A DNA stretch of 64,000 nt from Flaccisagitta enflata (taxonomy: Eukaryota; Chaetognatha; Sagittoidea; Aphragmophora). Every line of letters begins with the position of its first letter. Within the stretch, counting starts at the first letter, position 1. Position numbers and translations under genes: made by a program. The notes beneath the pieces were generated by a model. That model was given only the letters and a program-made list of their open reading frames with translations. It ran no database searches and was not told the DNA's origin. Location of the stretch: the NCBI GenBank assembly GCA_965153355.1, contig OZ231126.1, positions 30,380,001 to 30,444,000 on the forward strand, in the 5' to 3' direction. Shown one piece after another: positions 1-12,479 of this stretch.

Positions 1-615
1 GGCCCCGAAGGGGCCGATGACCTATGCTTTCACACAAGGGGAAATTTCTCCTCCTCCTTCTTCTTCTCCTCCTTCTCCTTCTTCTCCGTCCCCCCCCTCA
101 AGGCCCAAATCCTAGTCTCGAGACCCAAATCCTAGCTTCGAGGCTCAAATCCCTGCTTCAAAGCTCAAATCCCAGCCTTGAGGCTCAAATCTCAGTCTCC
201 AAGCTAAAATCCCAGTCTGAAGGCTCAAATCCCAGCCCTAAGACTCAAATCCCAGTCTCAAGGCACAAATCCCAGCCTTGAAGCTCAAATCCTAGCCTCG
301 AAGCTCAAATACCAGCTTCCAAGCTCAAATCCCTGCCCCGGAGCTCAAATCCCAACCTCAAAGCTCAAATCCCAGCCTCAAAGCTCAAATCTCAGCCTTG
401 AAGCTGAAATCCCAGCCTCAAAGCTCAAATCCCAGCCTCAAGGCCCTAATCCAAGCCTCAAGGCCCCAATTCCAGCCTCCAGGCCCTAATTCCATCCTTG
501 AGGCTCAAATAAAGACAGCATAGGTCATCGGCCCCTTCGGGGCCGCTGCCCCTCTTACCACCTCACTTCCACCTACAATCACATAGGGGCAACGGGTACC
601 GCTGACCATGTAACG
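1..615 (+). mobile_element. Family B element with 20-bp core repeats (left end cut by window)
   Basis: Inverted termini are seen: bases 1-30 begin GGCCCCGAAGGGGCCGATGA and 519-545 are the reverse complement, separated by a core of about 20 units of a 20-bp repeat (105-510; AGGCTCAAATCCCAGCCTCA type). Beyond the right terminus a stem GCCCCT (548-553) / AGGGGC (585-590) is followed by GGGTACCGCTGACCATG (595-611), which recurs at 44518 and 55210. The same layout is found at 55203-55886. It is non-coding and non-autonomous. The superfamily is not clear; its tandem core and GGACGG-type subterminal runs in the sister copy recall family A of this window. Confidence 0.7.
105..510. repeat. 20-bp minisatellite inside family B element
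   Basis: About 20 degenerate 20-bp units with the recurring core GGCTCAAATCCCAGCCT. In reverse complement the core reads GATTTGAGGC, which is also the core of the 20-bp array in the sister element at 55395-55735. The array therefore probably belongs to the element and did not arise independently. Confidence 0.85.
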
Positions 616-618
616 CTT

Positions 619-1260
619 TTGCGACTATTCTCTCTCTCCTGACACCCCTGTCTGTCTCTACTACTTAGGCCATGAAAAACGCAATTTACATGCACAAGGA
701 TAAGGGTACAATACTGGTCAAGGAGTGCTGCTCTCTTGAGTATTTTGGAAGTGTTTCGGTGTGAGGAGTTCGAAAAACTTGGTTCCAAAAGGCTATGATA
801 AACCGTCTTAGAGATATCAACCAATCTTTGAAAAAGTTCCATTCTGAAACTCACACAAAACTTGTCCATTTTTAGTTAAGATACCTCCAATTTGGTTTCT
901 GCAAAACAAATTCTGTCACCACTGCCACTTATCCTCTGCATTATTGCCCCTAGTAATAATAAAAGGTAAATCAGTAAAAGACTTGAGGTCCTGGTATCAT
1001 TAACTACCTCAAGGATGAAGGAGAAACCTTACAAGTTGTTGATTAAAACGCTTCAATTTGGGATCCAGCTTTGAGTGAACATTTGGGCAAAATCTTTTTA
1101 ATCCTTGCTCAAATACTGCGGAGGTACCTTCTTCAATTCAGGGGGGCATAATGGATACTAGTCCTAAACATACATGCACTCCTCCAAAGATTTGAAGACC
1201 TACATTATCAAAAATTCAAGTCTTTTTTGGTAAATTGCGTTTTTTATGGCCTAAGTAGTA
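619..1260. other. Intergenic, no gene seen
   Basis: Unique-looking, moderately AT-rich sequence. A 96-codon open frame on the minus strand (579-869) has no recognisable motif and overlaps the family B flank, so I do not call it a gene. Confidence 0.5.
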
Positions 1261-1371
<111 letters not shown>

Positions 1372-1761
1372 CAATGTGCCTAGAATTAACATTACTGGGC
1401 AGTAAGAAAATCATGAGGTCATTCCTGTCGAGAAAATGTTGCTACTAATGGTTGTCATTACTGTTCTTACTTAACAACTGGGTTTGCCATTACGGTTGGA
1501 GCTGATACACTTCCAATTGATGATGTAAAGATCAACATTTTGTATGGACTGGTGTTGCCATTATAGCCCAAATCGTTTGTTCAAAGTTCACATTTGTTGG
1601 ATTACTTATGAAGTGGATTACTTGAAACAAAAACTCACCATTACCAAAACAAAAAACAAAACAAAAAAACACTGGAATGCTGAGATGCCCTTAGGATTAG
1701 GTCAATCCCGGCTATCAGTGTATATTACCAAGACAGTTTGTTCTTGTGCAAGTAAATGTAT

Positions 1762-1767
<6 letters not shown>

Positions 1768-1836
<69 letters not shown>
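1768..1836. repeat. (CT)n microsatellite
   Basis: Uninterrupted CT dinucleotide run of about 34 units. Confidence 0.95.
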
Positions 1837-1839
<3 letters not shown>

Positions 1840-2775
1840 GTGAAAAGAGCATCAATTAAAAAGCTTATTTGTTTTCTTACAATACAAAACCACCAAATAC
1901 TCTTTCTTCACAGAAAGATTAATGTGGTGAGGGTTAGCGTTGGGATAGCGTGGAGAAGGTATGGGGGCTCGGGAGCTCGCATGGGGCTCATGTGGAGGTG
2001 GTGTGGGTCATACGGTGATGTGGGGTTAAAAGGAAGGGGGAGAACCGAGCCAGCTAACTAATTGATGAGCGAGGTGGGATGATAAAAGAGGGAATATGAG
2101 ATGAAAGGGAGCAGGGTGACACGGGAAGTTCGGATCAGTAGAGGGGGCATGTGATGGAATGGGAGCAGGGTGGGATTAGAGAAGAGGGATAGTTAGATCC
2201 TAAGAGGACAGGAGGTGGGTGGTATGACGGGAAATCTAAGTGGCGGAGAGACGAAAGAGAGGGAAAAACAAATCTTTTTTTTTCACGGCAACTTTGTTGA
2301 GTGATTTCTGATGACTGATGGTTGATCGGGTGATGGAGGGAAAAAAGTAAGGAAGATTGAGCGACGAAAGACGAAAGATAAGGAATGAATTGCAGAGGAA
2401 GAAATATCACCAGATTATAGACAGCGGAACCCAAGCATAACTTTTGATGTCAGGATTTGCGTTTTAGAAGACAACAACTTTCAAGTCCCTGATTTGGGGA
2501 TTGTTATTGCATGGATTTGATCATTTGAGCTATTCAAAACTAGTTGGAATAAGGGCTCAGAGGTCGGGATTTTCTGTCAATTTTGCCAATTCTGCCAATT
2601 CCAACATGCCTTCTTTAAAGGCCGGTGCTCATAGAGAAAACGCATTAATTGATAATAATATGTGGAGGGGGACGGGGAAGGGTAATCTGTCAACGCAGGG
2701 AGAAGAAGAGCCACAAATATATATTGTCTACTCCACATTTCGATCAAAGCCGTGTTGCACTGGTGAGTTGGACAC
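1840..2775. other. Intergenic, no gene seen
   Basis: Purine-rich on the plus strand between about 1920 and 2420 (GGGA/GAGG words). The open frames here are short and lack motifs. Confidence 0.5.
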
Positions 2776-2778
2776 TGA

Positions 2779-2803
2779 CACACACACACGCACACGCACA
2801 CGC

Positions 2804-2871
<68 letters not shown>

Positions 2872-2902
2872 CCACACACAAACACAAACACAAACACAAA
2901 CA

Positions 2903-2995
<93 letters not shown>
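2779..2995. repeat. (CA)n microsatellite with ACAAAC and CGCA interruptions
   Basis: Two long CA runs are separated at 2871-2907 by CAAACA variants and preceded by CACACG units. Histidine/threonine-only open frames over it are repeat artefacts. Confidence 0.95.
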
Positions 2996-2998
<3 letters not shown>

Positions 2999-2999
2999 A

Positions 3000-4060
3000 T
3001 TGCGGATATGCGGATATGCGGTTATGCGGATATTGTCATGTCGAAAGAACAAATGCCGTAAAGCGTGTGCACCGTGTGGAAGATCTGCAAAAGTGGAGTA
3101 GATGGTTTTGTCACGCCAGGAAGCAGGCCATGGCGTACTGGGATGCAGTCCTTAGTCCTGCTGGGAGTAGCCCAGAAGTCCTAAAAAAAGGAAGATCAAA
3201 AACGAAGAAAAGCGATAAACTTTAAAAAGACAGAGTTCTGCAGAGATGAGAGAGAGACCACCAGAAAAACTGGGAGGGGATTTCCTCTTAATGCCTTTGT
3301 TCCTTCTCTAACGACTTTCCCCCTTTTCTGGCCAAGATTATGGAGAGCAGATGACTATCTCTTTTTCCCATCGTCTTTCTTTCTGTACAGTACACTATGT
3401 CCGACTGTCTGTTATCAGGTGCGAGTTCTCTTCCCCTTTGTCTGTCATTTTGTACAGTATGGTCTGTCATAGTTGTTGACCGAAAGGAACAGCCCCTTTC
3501 CTTTCGTCTCTCTTTCTGTACAGTATAGTCTGCTTTAGTTGTTAAGTACATAAAGCCTCATTCTCATACCTATGTGTCATTTTCTGTCCGTCCCGCACTC
3601 TACCTCACTCGCTGTTTGTCTGTCTGTCTGTCTGTCCGTCTGTCTGTATTTGTAACTATATTTCACCTGCCAAACCATCTGTCTGTCCATTTCCTTATCT
3701 GTTGTCGTCTTCGACCTGTCTTTGCCAACTAGTCTGTCTGTCTGTCCATCTGTCTGACTATTTGTCCATGCGATCCTCCATCTGCCCTTTTGTTCCCTTT
3801 ACTAAAACTGGCTTTTCTTTATATCGAGATTTCTGTGGGTTTAAAAAGACGTGAAACTTGGACGACTTTGAAACACAAAGGAAACGAAAAGGCAGTTATT
3901 TTAGTGACTTTTTTTCTCTACTTTTTCCAAGTGTGTTCAAGACTTTGGATCTAAGATACAGACTCACCAACAACTAATTTGGGTGAAATGTATATCATAT
4001 TGGTTTATTTCAAACCTATAATCTTAGTTCCATAATTTGTAAAAAAAATCTAAGGGACAT
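3000..4060. other. Intergenic with short CTGT runs, no gene seen
   Basis: A few GCGGATAT units adjoin the CA run (3002-3034). Pyrimidine-rich DNA with repeated 'CTTTCTGTACAGTA' words lies at 3365-3535, and degenerate CTGTCTGT runs at 3610-3760. No coding signal seen. Confidence 0.5.
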
Positions 4061-4067
4061 TTAAACA

Positions 4068-4231
4068 AACAAGGCCGGATACACGGCTACCGAAGACGCG
4101 TGCGGGTGGGCAGGGGCCATATTTGGGGTCCCCAGACGATTTGGGCAGAAGCAGTGAGGTCCAAAAATAAAAATCATAAAAAAAGTAAAGTGTGACCGAC
4201 CAACCGACCAACCAACCGACCGACCGACCCA
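4068..4231 (+). mobile_element. Family A (HINE-like) element, 3' end missing
   Basis: Begins AACAAGGCCGGATACACGGC, followed by CTACCGAAG, then GCGTGCGGGTGGGCAGGGGC and a run of GACC units (4194-4230). The terminal hairpin seen in complete copies is absent; sequence leaves the family after the GACC run. Confidence 0.7.
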
Positions 4232-5055
4232 CAGTGGCAGTTGATCAAGCATTAATGATTTCGAGATTTCTTATTCATTGGGTAGGTGTATGCGTAACTT
4301 AGCTCTAGACATGATCTCAGACATGGCAGACGCATAGGTGAGATGGTATGCCACTAAAAAGCCAAAATTGACATTGCGCGTTACCGCCCCAAGGAGGCCT
4401 CCGTGTATCATATTAGGACGCCAAAATGTTTCAAATACCTTTGAATCATCATTGTACATGCTGTCGTGGTCGACCACGGGCACACGGCATGGCAGTGTCA
4501 ACTTTTCTGTTTTTGTCTTTAAGCGATTTCGTCGCGGTTCGTCGCAACAACACAATAAAACCAATATCATTTTTCGGTTGTCCAGAGGTTTAAGTTTCAT
4601 CATGGTGGTGGCAAACGGTGGCGATGCAGAAAAACGCGCGTATTTCACTTTAGAAAATTTACTTGGCTTCTAGATTTGCGAGAGGAGAATCTTATGGAGG
4701 CGGTAAAACCCGTATCCTATATCTCGATTGAATCAGTACTGAGATTTTGACGTCAGATTCACTATTGGGAGTACAGACTGACATGAACAATTAAGGATAT
4801 GATTTGACCGTTCAGTTGTTGAGCTCAAAATGTATGGATATTACCTTCAAAATTTATTCCTTATTCACCTAGTCTCTTTTGGAGTACACAGCAATGACAG
4901 ACCGACCGACCGATAGACCTTACAACGAGCATACCCGCTGCATGACGCATCAAAAAAAATGGAACAAACAAACGCGTAAAAGAAAGAAAAAAAAGGGTGA
5001 ACGTAATAAAGAAGAAAAGATCCAAAAAAAAAAAGAAAAAAGAAATGGGTGGAAA

Positions 5056-6020
5056 GGGTGAAATATGCTTCGTCGTTGCTCGATAACTACCACTGTGTAG
5101 CTGATTTGGGTGGTTTTAGGTGGTTGAGGTGGTCTGGGTGAAATATGCTTCGTCGTTGCTCGATAACTACCACTGTGTAGCTGATTTGGGTGGTTTTAGG
5201 TGGTTGAGGTGGTCTGGGTGAAATATGCTTCGTCGTTGCTCGATAACTACCACTGTGTAGCTGATTTGGGTGGTTTTAGGTGGTTGAGGTGGTCTGGGTG
5301 AAATATGCTTCGTCGTTGCTCGATAACTACCACTGTGTAGCTGATTTGGGTGGTTTTAGGTGGTTGAGGTTGTCTGGGTGAAATATGCTTCGTCGTTGCT
5401 CGATAACTACCACTGTGTAGCTGATTTGGGTGGTTTTAGGTGGTTGAGGTGGTCTGGGTGAAATATGCTTCGTCGTTGCTCGATAACTACCACTGTGTAG
5501 CTGATTTGGGTGGTTTTAGGTGGTTGAGGTGGTCTGGGTGAAATATGCTTCGTCGTTGCTCGATAACTACCACTGTGTAGCTGATTTGGGTGGTTTTAGG
5601 TGGTTGAGGTGGTCTGGGTGAAATATGCCTCGTTGCTCGATAACTACCACTGTGTAGCTGATTTGGGTGGTTTTAGGTGGTTGAGGTGGTCTGGGTGAAA
5701 TATGCTTCGTCGTTGCTCGATAACTACCACTGTGTAGCTGATTTGGGTGGTTTTAGGTGGTTGAGGTGGTCTGGGTGAAATATGCTTCGTCGTTGCTCGA
5801 TAACTACCACTGTGTAGCTGATTTGGGTGGTTTTAGGTGGTTGAGGTGGTCTGGGTGAAATATGCTTCGTCGTTGCTCGATAACTACCACTGTGTAGCTG
5901 ATTTGGGTGGTTTTAGGTGGTTGAGGTGGTCTGGGTGAAATATGCTTCGTCGTTGCTCGATAACTACCACTGTGCGACCGACGGACAAAGCGGGGTGTAG
6001 AGTCTCGTGCACGCGACTAG
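5056..6020 (+). mobile_element. 80-bp satellite ending in a family A 3' terminus
   Basis: About 11.5 units of 80 bp (GGGTGAAATATGCTTCGTCG start) run to 5974 and stop exactly at the family A tail: CGACCGACGGACAAAGCGGG, then a hairpin around TCTCGTGCACGCGACTAG (to 6020). Units are almost identical; I see one G-to-T change (about 5371) and one 6-bp deletion (about 5628). No family A 5' end adjoins the array, so only the 3' half of the host element is kept. Confidence 0.85.
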
Positions 6021-6387
6021 TAACAATCAGATTTCACCTGCCACGCTTATACCATGATGCATTTGTCCCAGCTTGGTTTTATATCATCCAAACATGTTGT
6101 CATGCCTTCTAAACTAAGCTTTGGTAAAGTACATAAGAAAATTGTTTTGAAATTTTTTCTGGTATAAAAATATCCTTTTAGGTATGAACACAGTTTTTGT
6201 CCGAGGTTAAAATATCTCAGCAAAGCGACCTCCAAGGGAGAGAAAGAGAGCAAAAGGAAGAAAGAAGAAACAAAACGCGTAAAACTGGAGAGAAATGGGT
6301 CATTAGGCTAAAGAACAATCTCCAGCTTCGCCACTGTTTTCTTTATCATACACATTTACAGCTATAGCTAGTGAAGGCTCAAGTTCC

Positions 6388-6475
6388 AAACAAAACAAAA
6401 CAAAACAAAACAAATAAAACAAAACAAAACAAAACAAAACAAAACAAAACAAAACAAAACAAAACAAAACAAAAC
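6388..6475. repeat. (AAAAC)n microsatellite
   Basis: About 17 pentanucleotide units with one AAATA interruption near 6410. Confidence 0.95.
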
Positions 6476-6622
6476 CACCATTGCTAACATCACCACAGAT
6501 TCTCCTCCTCTTCATCCTCTTCATCCTCCTCCTCGTCTTTGTCTCTCCTGGAATACTTTCGCTTAATTTGATTTCATAGATGGCGTACGCCGTCATCGTC
6601 TTTTTTTCTGCTTTCCGTACAT

Positions 6623-6749
<127 letters not shown>

Positions 6750-6834
6750 TTCTTGCTCATTCTCGCTCACGTTCCATCATTTCCGCATTGTTTGACGAAT
6801 CGTTAATTGCTCTCTTTCTCCTATTCCCTTATAT

Positions 6835-6893
6835 TGTTCCTTCCTTCTTTCTTTGTTTCTTTCTCTCTTTCTTTCTCTCTTTCTTTCTTTTCT

Positions 6894-6933
<40 letters not shown>

Positions 6934-6934
6934 G

Positions 6935-6965
<31 letters not shown>

Positions 6966-7158
6966 GCTTTCTTGCTTTCTTTCTTTCTTTCTCTTTTCTT
7001 TCTCTTTCTTCTTGCTTTCTTGCTTTCTTTCTTTCTTTTTCTCTGCTTGCTTTCTTGCTTGCTTTCTTGCTTTTGTTTTTTTTCTTTGTTTTTTTGTTTT
7101 TTTTCCTTTTTTTCTTTGTTTCTTTGTTTGTTTGTTTGTTTGTATGTTTGTTTTTTTG

Positions 7159-7207
<49 letters not shown>

Positions 7208-7228
7208 CTCTTTCTTTCTTTCTTTCTC

Positions 7229-7276
<48 letters not shown>

Positions 7277-7277
7277 T
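6835..7277. repeat. (TTTC)n microsatellite with TTTG and TTGC variants
   Basis: Polypyrimidine tract of about 440 bp. TTTC units dominate; TTGC variants occur at 6930-7075 and a TTTG sub-run at 7110-7160. Lys/Glu/Arg or Phe/Ser/Leu frames of 170-190 codons over it are artefacts. Confidence 0.95.
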
Positions 7278-7379
7278 TATGCGAATCCCAATCATCCCGC
7301 CACCTTTTTTTCATCAATTGGTCACTTTTATATCTTTGCATTGTGTTCTCATTTTGACATTGACGAATCATAACTTTTA

Positions 7380-8280
7380 TATAATTATTTTAAAAAAGTA
7401 GTTCATCTCACCTATCATGGAAAAGGTTTATGCAATGTAATTGTCAGTCATTAATTTGACAGAGTTTAAATGCTGTCAACCAACAAATGTGCCGACAGAC
7501 AGACGGAAAACCCGATTTTAGATAGGACTTGAAAACATCGCTGACCAATTACCATATTGATTATAACATCCTTCTATCTCTCTCACACACTTTCACTTAC
7601 CTGGTAAAATATAATTTTTTTCGGAGAATAAGGGGGAACAGGCATGGGGGGGGGGAGGGAAAGATAAAAGGGAATAAGATTATTATTAGCATCGAGCGGA
7701 AGTTTTTAATCTCAAGAACTATTTCAAGTTTGAAAAGCAAATATTGTGTCTTGCGAGCTTTCAAGAAAAAAAAACCCTTTTGAAACATTGAATTCCGAGA
7801 TAAACTTCCAATCGTATCAAATGACGTTTAAGTAATAGGAGTATAACCCGTCACTAGCTAAGAGACTATTCAACTAACGACTTAATAGGCTGATTCCATA
7901 TTCATCTGTCAAATAAAGCGGATAGCTTTCATTCACTTTTAATAAGCTATCGTGTAAAGGAATGATCCAGTAGCCCAGCAATAATTCATGCAAAGTCGTA
8001 GGAAAGTTCTCTATCAGAAGGATATAACTCAAAATCATTTATACAGATGAACCACAACAAATAATTTAGTCCTTAAAGCTCTACAAATAATGGCCGCCAC
8101 CCCTCTCATATCCCGTAGAAAATGTACGGGAAACGTCCGGTTGCGGCTACGATTTATAAGGGCTCCAGGGCTAAATTGTTTTTTCATGGATCATATGTAA
8201 ACGTGATAAAGGGCCATATCCCTCTGACAGAGGACTATTGTATGTCATCGCATAAATCATTGTCATGCTATGATCCAGGC
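7380..8280. other. AT-rich intergenic, no gene seen
   Basis: Unique-looking sequence. Contains a run of nine G (7648-7656) and short open frames without motifs. Confidence 0.5.
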
Positions 8281-8281
8281 A

Positions 8282-8760
8282 CACAGTCGCCCAGAGCTTG
8301 ACCCCAGTTGACCGGAAATGATTGCCACCAACTTCAGTGGTTTCATGACCCTGATGGTGCATAGATTACATTTCAAGAAAAAATGAAATCTGTTTTGAGG
8401 CGCTCTTTAAGATATCTAAAAAAATAGTACTATATTACTATGTTTTTTACCATAAATCTTTGTGATGAATTTTTTTGATAATTCTGACTGCAGATTTGAT
8501 CTCGGATGACATATCAAACAAACCGGAAAATATCATCTGAGATCAAATATGCAGTCAAAATTATCAAAAAAATCTATCACAAAGAGTTATGGTAAAAAAT
8601 ATAGTAAAATAATACTACTTTTTTAGATATCTTAAAAAGCGCCCTAAAACAGATTTCATTTTTTCTAGAAATGTAATCTTTGCACTATCAGGGTCATGAA
8701 ACCATTGAAGTTGGTGGCGATCATTTCAGGTCAACTGGCGTCAAGCTCTGGGCGACTGTG
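8282..8760. repeat. Long imperfect palindrome (foldback element)
   Basis: Two arms of about 230 bp (8282-8513 and 8532-8760) are reverse complements with scattered mismatches and small indels. The outer ends read CACAGTCGCCCAGAGCTTGA and its complement; the spacer is about 18 bp. A foldback or MITE-type element is likely. The ends start CAGT as in Tc1/mariner-like elements, but I do not see a TA duplication at the flanks. Confidence 0.8.
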
Positions 8761-9091
8761 GGCAAAGCTGAGACGTGCTGAGTATTGCGTGACATATTTC
8801 AGCCACGCTAAATTAGACTTCGTCTCATAGTCTCATACCCTTGATATTAAAGAGAAACAAACTTGAGGTCGCCTCATACCCTGAAGAAAATGAATGATGA
8901 GGCTGAGGTTGCGGCAAATGCTCATAAATTCGAGTATTATTTCAATTCTGCTTTGAGCCTCGGTAAATCATTCATTATGTCTTAATGAGGCCTAATATGA
9001 TAACTAAAACTCTCATCTTTCCTCAGCGGAATTTATGATTAACGTTGACATTGTTGTTTCATTTAATCTAATTTAATTTACATATTTTCAG

Positions 9092-9130
9092 GAAAACAAG
9101 GCCTGGCACTCGATCGTCAGCCACGTGCAG
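9092..9130 (+). CDS. Possible 39-bp internal exon
   Basis: A GC-richer 39-bp island in AT-rich DNA is bounded by a strong acceptor (pyrimidine/A-rich ...CATATTTTCAG) and a strong donor (CAG|GTGAGT). All three phases are open; phase 0 gives ENKAWHSIVSHVQ. There is no homology clue and no partner exon in the neighbourhood, so this rests on splice signals alone. Confidence 0.3.
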
Positions 9131-9656
9131 GTGAGTGTGGAGGCGAACATATCATTATATTTTACAACCGAATAAACATAGATAAATGTAATCGTACAAT
9201 TTAGGGCGGATACTATAATCACTCAAGGGTCTTGATAAGTCATAAGAATATGATAAATAGTTATCCATCATATCTGTGAATGTAAACTCGCAAGCACAGA
9301 CCAATCTCTGATCAAGGAACCCGCACGGCAACATTGAACAGTTTCGATGTAATAAAATATGTTTGCATATACTTCGCCATTGTCTGGTTTCCTCATTAAA
9401 GGCCGCTTGGTGTGTATATCAATTTGTACAACGAATTTCCAATTTTGACCCAATTGTACCCTTCAGAGTACCTCCTAACTGTACATGCCTGTTCATAGAA
9501 AATGCTCACGGCTCGGCAAATTGATCAACACACTAACAGACTGACAGTAACGAAATGTACATGTGCACGTGTTAAAAAATGTGCTTGTGTACAACATAAT
9601 TCGATTGTTGAAAAATGACAGGGCAATCAGAAATGTAAGTACGTATGTGTGTCTGT

Positions 9657-9767
<111 letters not shown>

Positions 9768-10188
9768 CGTGCGCACACCTAAGCTGATTTAGTAAGAAAT
9801 TGCGAATAGGGAAATAACCCAAACAACCAGGCCAATACATGTGCAGCGATAGATGGACGGACAAAAACTACCCCTTACAGAACTACTTTGGCGCTCATAA
9901 TACTTATTGAGAAAGAAAAAGACACGCTGTTACCACTTCTTCACCCCTCATGACAACCCCCCCCCTGAACCAGGCTCGAACAAATGACATTTAGATTAAA
10001 AATGAATCATGCCCTTTACTGGCTGAAGGGTGTCCTCATATCGGCTTTGTTATACCCTTAAGGATGTCCATATTTCGCCTCATTCCTGCCTGAGCAAAGC
10101 GCTTTGGACTGTGGCCAACTTGAGCTCAAATGAGTTACAGACAAAAGTGAATAAGAACGAGAGAAAAATCGGATAAAAAGCACAAGAA

Positions 10189-10311
10189 AACAAGGCCAAG
10201 TAGGTCAATAAGGTGCGACGTGTGGATCGAATGCATTACCCGACAGACCAACCGACCGACCAACCGACCGACACAGCCAGTTTTAGAGGTGCTTTGTCGC
10301 ACCTAAAAAAC
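10189..10311 (+). mobile_element. Family A element, short complete copy
   Basis: Starts AACAAGGCCAAGTAGGTCAA, has a GACC-type run (10241-10273) and ends in the hairpin AGGTGCTTTGTCGCACCT followed by AAAA. The 5' motif AGGTGCGAC (10212-10220) is the exact reverse complement of GTCGCACCT at the 3' end. It has no core array. Confidence 0.8.
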
Positions 10312-10319
10312 TCGATAAC

Positions 10320-10815
10320 TGAATGGCGCAGCTAATCAAACAAAGTTCCATCGACGAACCGACAGAAAGTGACGGACTTTTTTTTCTTTTTTGAATGGAG
10401 GCTTTTGAACGCAAAGAGCCAACATTATCATCATCATCATCATCATCATCTTCTTCTCTTCTCGAAACTGGGAATAAATAGCCAAAAGCAGACACAGTGA
10501 CATACTCTTTCCTTTTTTGAATAGGCTTTTGGAACGCAATAGCCGCGAGAGTCATCCTCCTCGTCTTTTCGCGAAACCGGGACTCGGTATTGAAGTGGTT
10601 CTCGATCCGATTAAACCTTTTGGTATGAGCACGACTGAGCGGCTCATAAGTTCCGGCAGTCCGGCTCACTAGATCATCAGGAGATTCTCTCTATCCCCGT
10701 CAAAATTATATTATAACTCTTATGACCATCTCTTTGACGGATATTCTATCAGTCCATTTGTCTGTTTTTCTTCATGGTTCTCTCTTCTGTCTGTCTATCT
10801 GTTTTTGTCTCTGTC

Positions 10816-10870
<55 letters not shown>

Positions 10871-11370
10871 TTCATTTGTTAAGAGGAAGAAAGTGTATGA
10901 GAATGCTATGCCACGCTATTTATGAGAAGAGAGATGTCGTAGGAAAACAGTCTGGGAAGAGGGTGATGATAAGTGAGCACAAACCTGGGGTAATGCTGAG
11001 ATAATATATCCTGAGAGCCGGGTGATATCTGTATTACGAGGAAGAGTACCGGCAGGTAAATGGCAAGTCAATCAATCAATGACAATGGCGCAATGAAGAA
11101 TACAAGTGATGCAATATCGTGCCCTTAACACATTCTCTTTTCCTCTTGCTGTCAAATCACTCAAATGTGAACTTTTCAAGCGCTCCAGTCTTGTTATTTT
11201 CTACAATATGCAATTTTGATCGCCCCCCCCGTCATAGCCCCTGCCCCGAATGGCATCTATTGGAAAACGTGCTCCATGCTTTAGTCTTCCAGCAGCTCGC
11301 CTTCAAAAATTGAATTGAATGCAGGAAAGAAAGCAATGTAAGCTGGATATCGACAGACCAGATGGTGAAG
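10320..11370. other. Intergenic with short repeats, no gene seen
   Basis: Two 30-bp stretches with the words CTTTTTTGAATRGRGGCTTTTG recur at about 10385 and 10510, alternating with a (CAT)n run (10427-10450). A (CTGT)n-(CT)n run lies at 10818-10870. No coding signal. Confidence 0.5.
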
Positions 11371-11375
11371 GAGGA

Positions 11376-11801
<426 letters not shown>

Positions 11802-11934
11802 GGGAGATGTAAGATGAGGATGCATTGCGTATACAAATAGGGACATGAAGGATTAGCATAGAACTGCGAAAGTAAACAAAGATTAAGAAGCAACTCAAGT
11901 TAAATGACGACGAGCCGGCGCGAAGTAAACAAAA

Positions 11935-12370
11935 GGGAGAGAAAAGGGGAAAAGAAGGAATAGAAAGAGAAAGAGGAAAGAAAGGAGCAAAGAAAGAAAA
12001 GGGAAATAGCAGGAATAGAAAGAGAAAGAAGAAGGAAAGAATTAAAGATAGAAAAGGGAAATAGAAGGAATAGAAAGAGAAAGAAAAAAGAGAGGAAGGA
12101 GTAGAAAGAGAAAGAAGAAAGAAAGTTAGGAGTAAAGAAAGAAAATGGGAAAGGAGGAAGTAGAAAGAAAAAGAAGAAAGGAAGGAAAGTGTAAAGAAGA
12201 AAGGAAGGAAAGTGTAAAGAAAGAAAAGGGAAATAGAAGGAATAGAAAAAGAAGGAAGAAAGAAAGGGAGGAGTAAAGAAAGAAGAGGGAAATAGAAGGA
12301 ATCGAAAGAGGAAGAGGAAAGAAAGGAGGGAGTAAAGAAAGAAAAGGAGAAAAGATAGAATAGAGAAGGG
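11935..12370. repeat. ~55-bp purine-only minisatellite
   Basis: The words GGAATAGAAAGAGAAAG and AAAGGGAAATAG recur with spacing near 55 bp, about 7 degenerate units. The plus strand is almost pure A/G, so triplex or polypurine behaviour is possible. Confidence 0.75.
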
Positions 12371-12479
12371 TAGGAAGGTGGGAAGGAAGAAAGAAGGGAA
12401 GCTACCTTTGTGAATAGAGAAGAGAGATAAAGAGGAAAACGTGGAAGAAGGAAGGTAAAAAGAAAGAGAAGTACTATCT

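Noticed and set aside
6777-7373. Lys/Glu/Arg-rich 170-190-codon frames
   Set aside because: Translation of the TTTC/GAAA tract in every frame.
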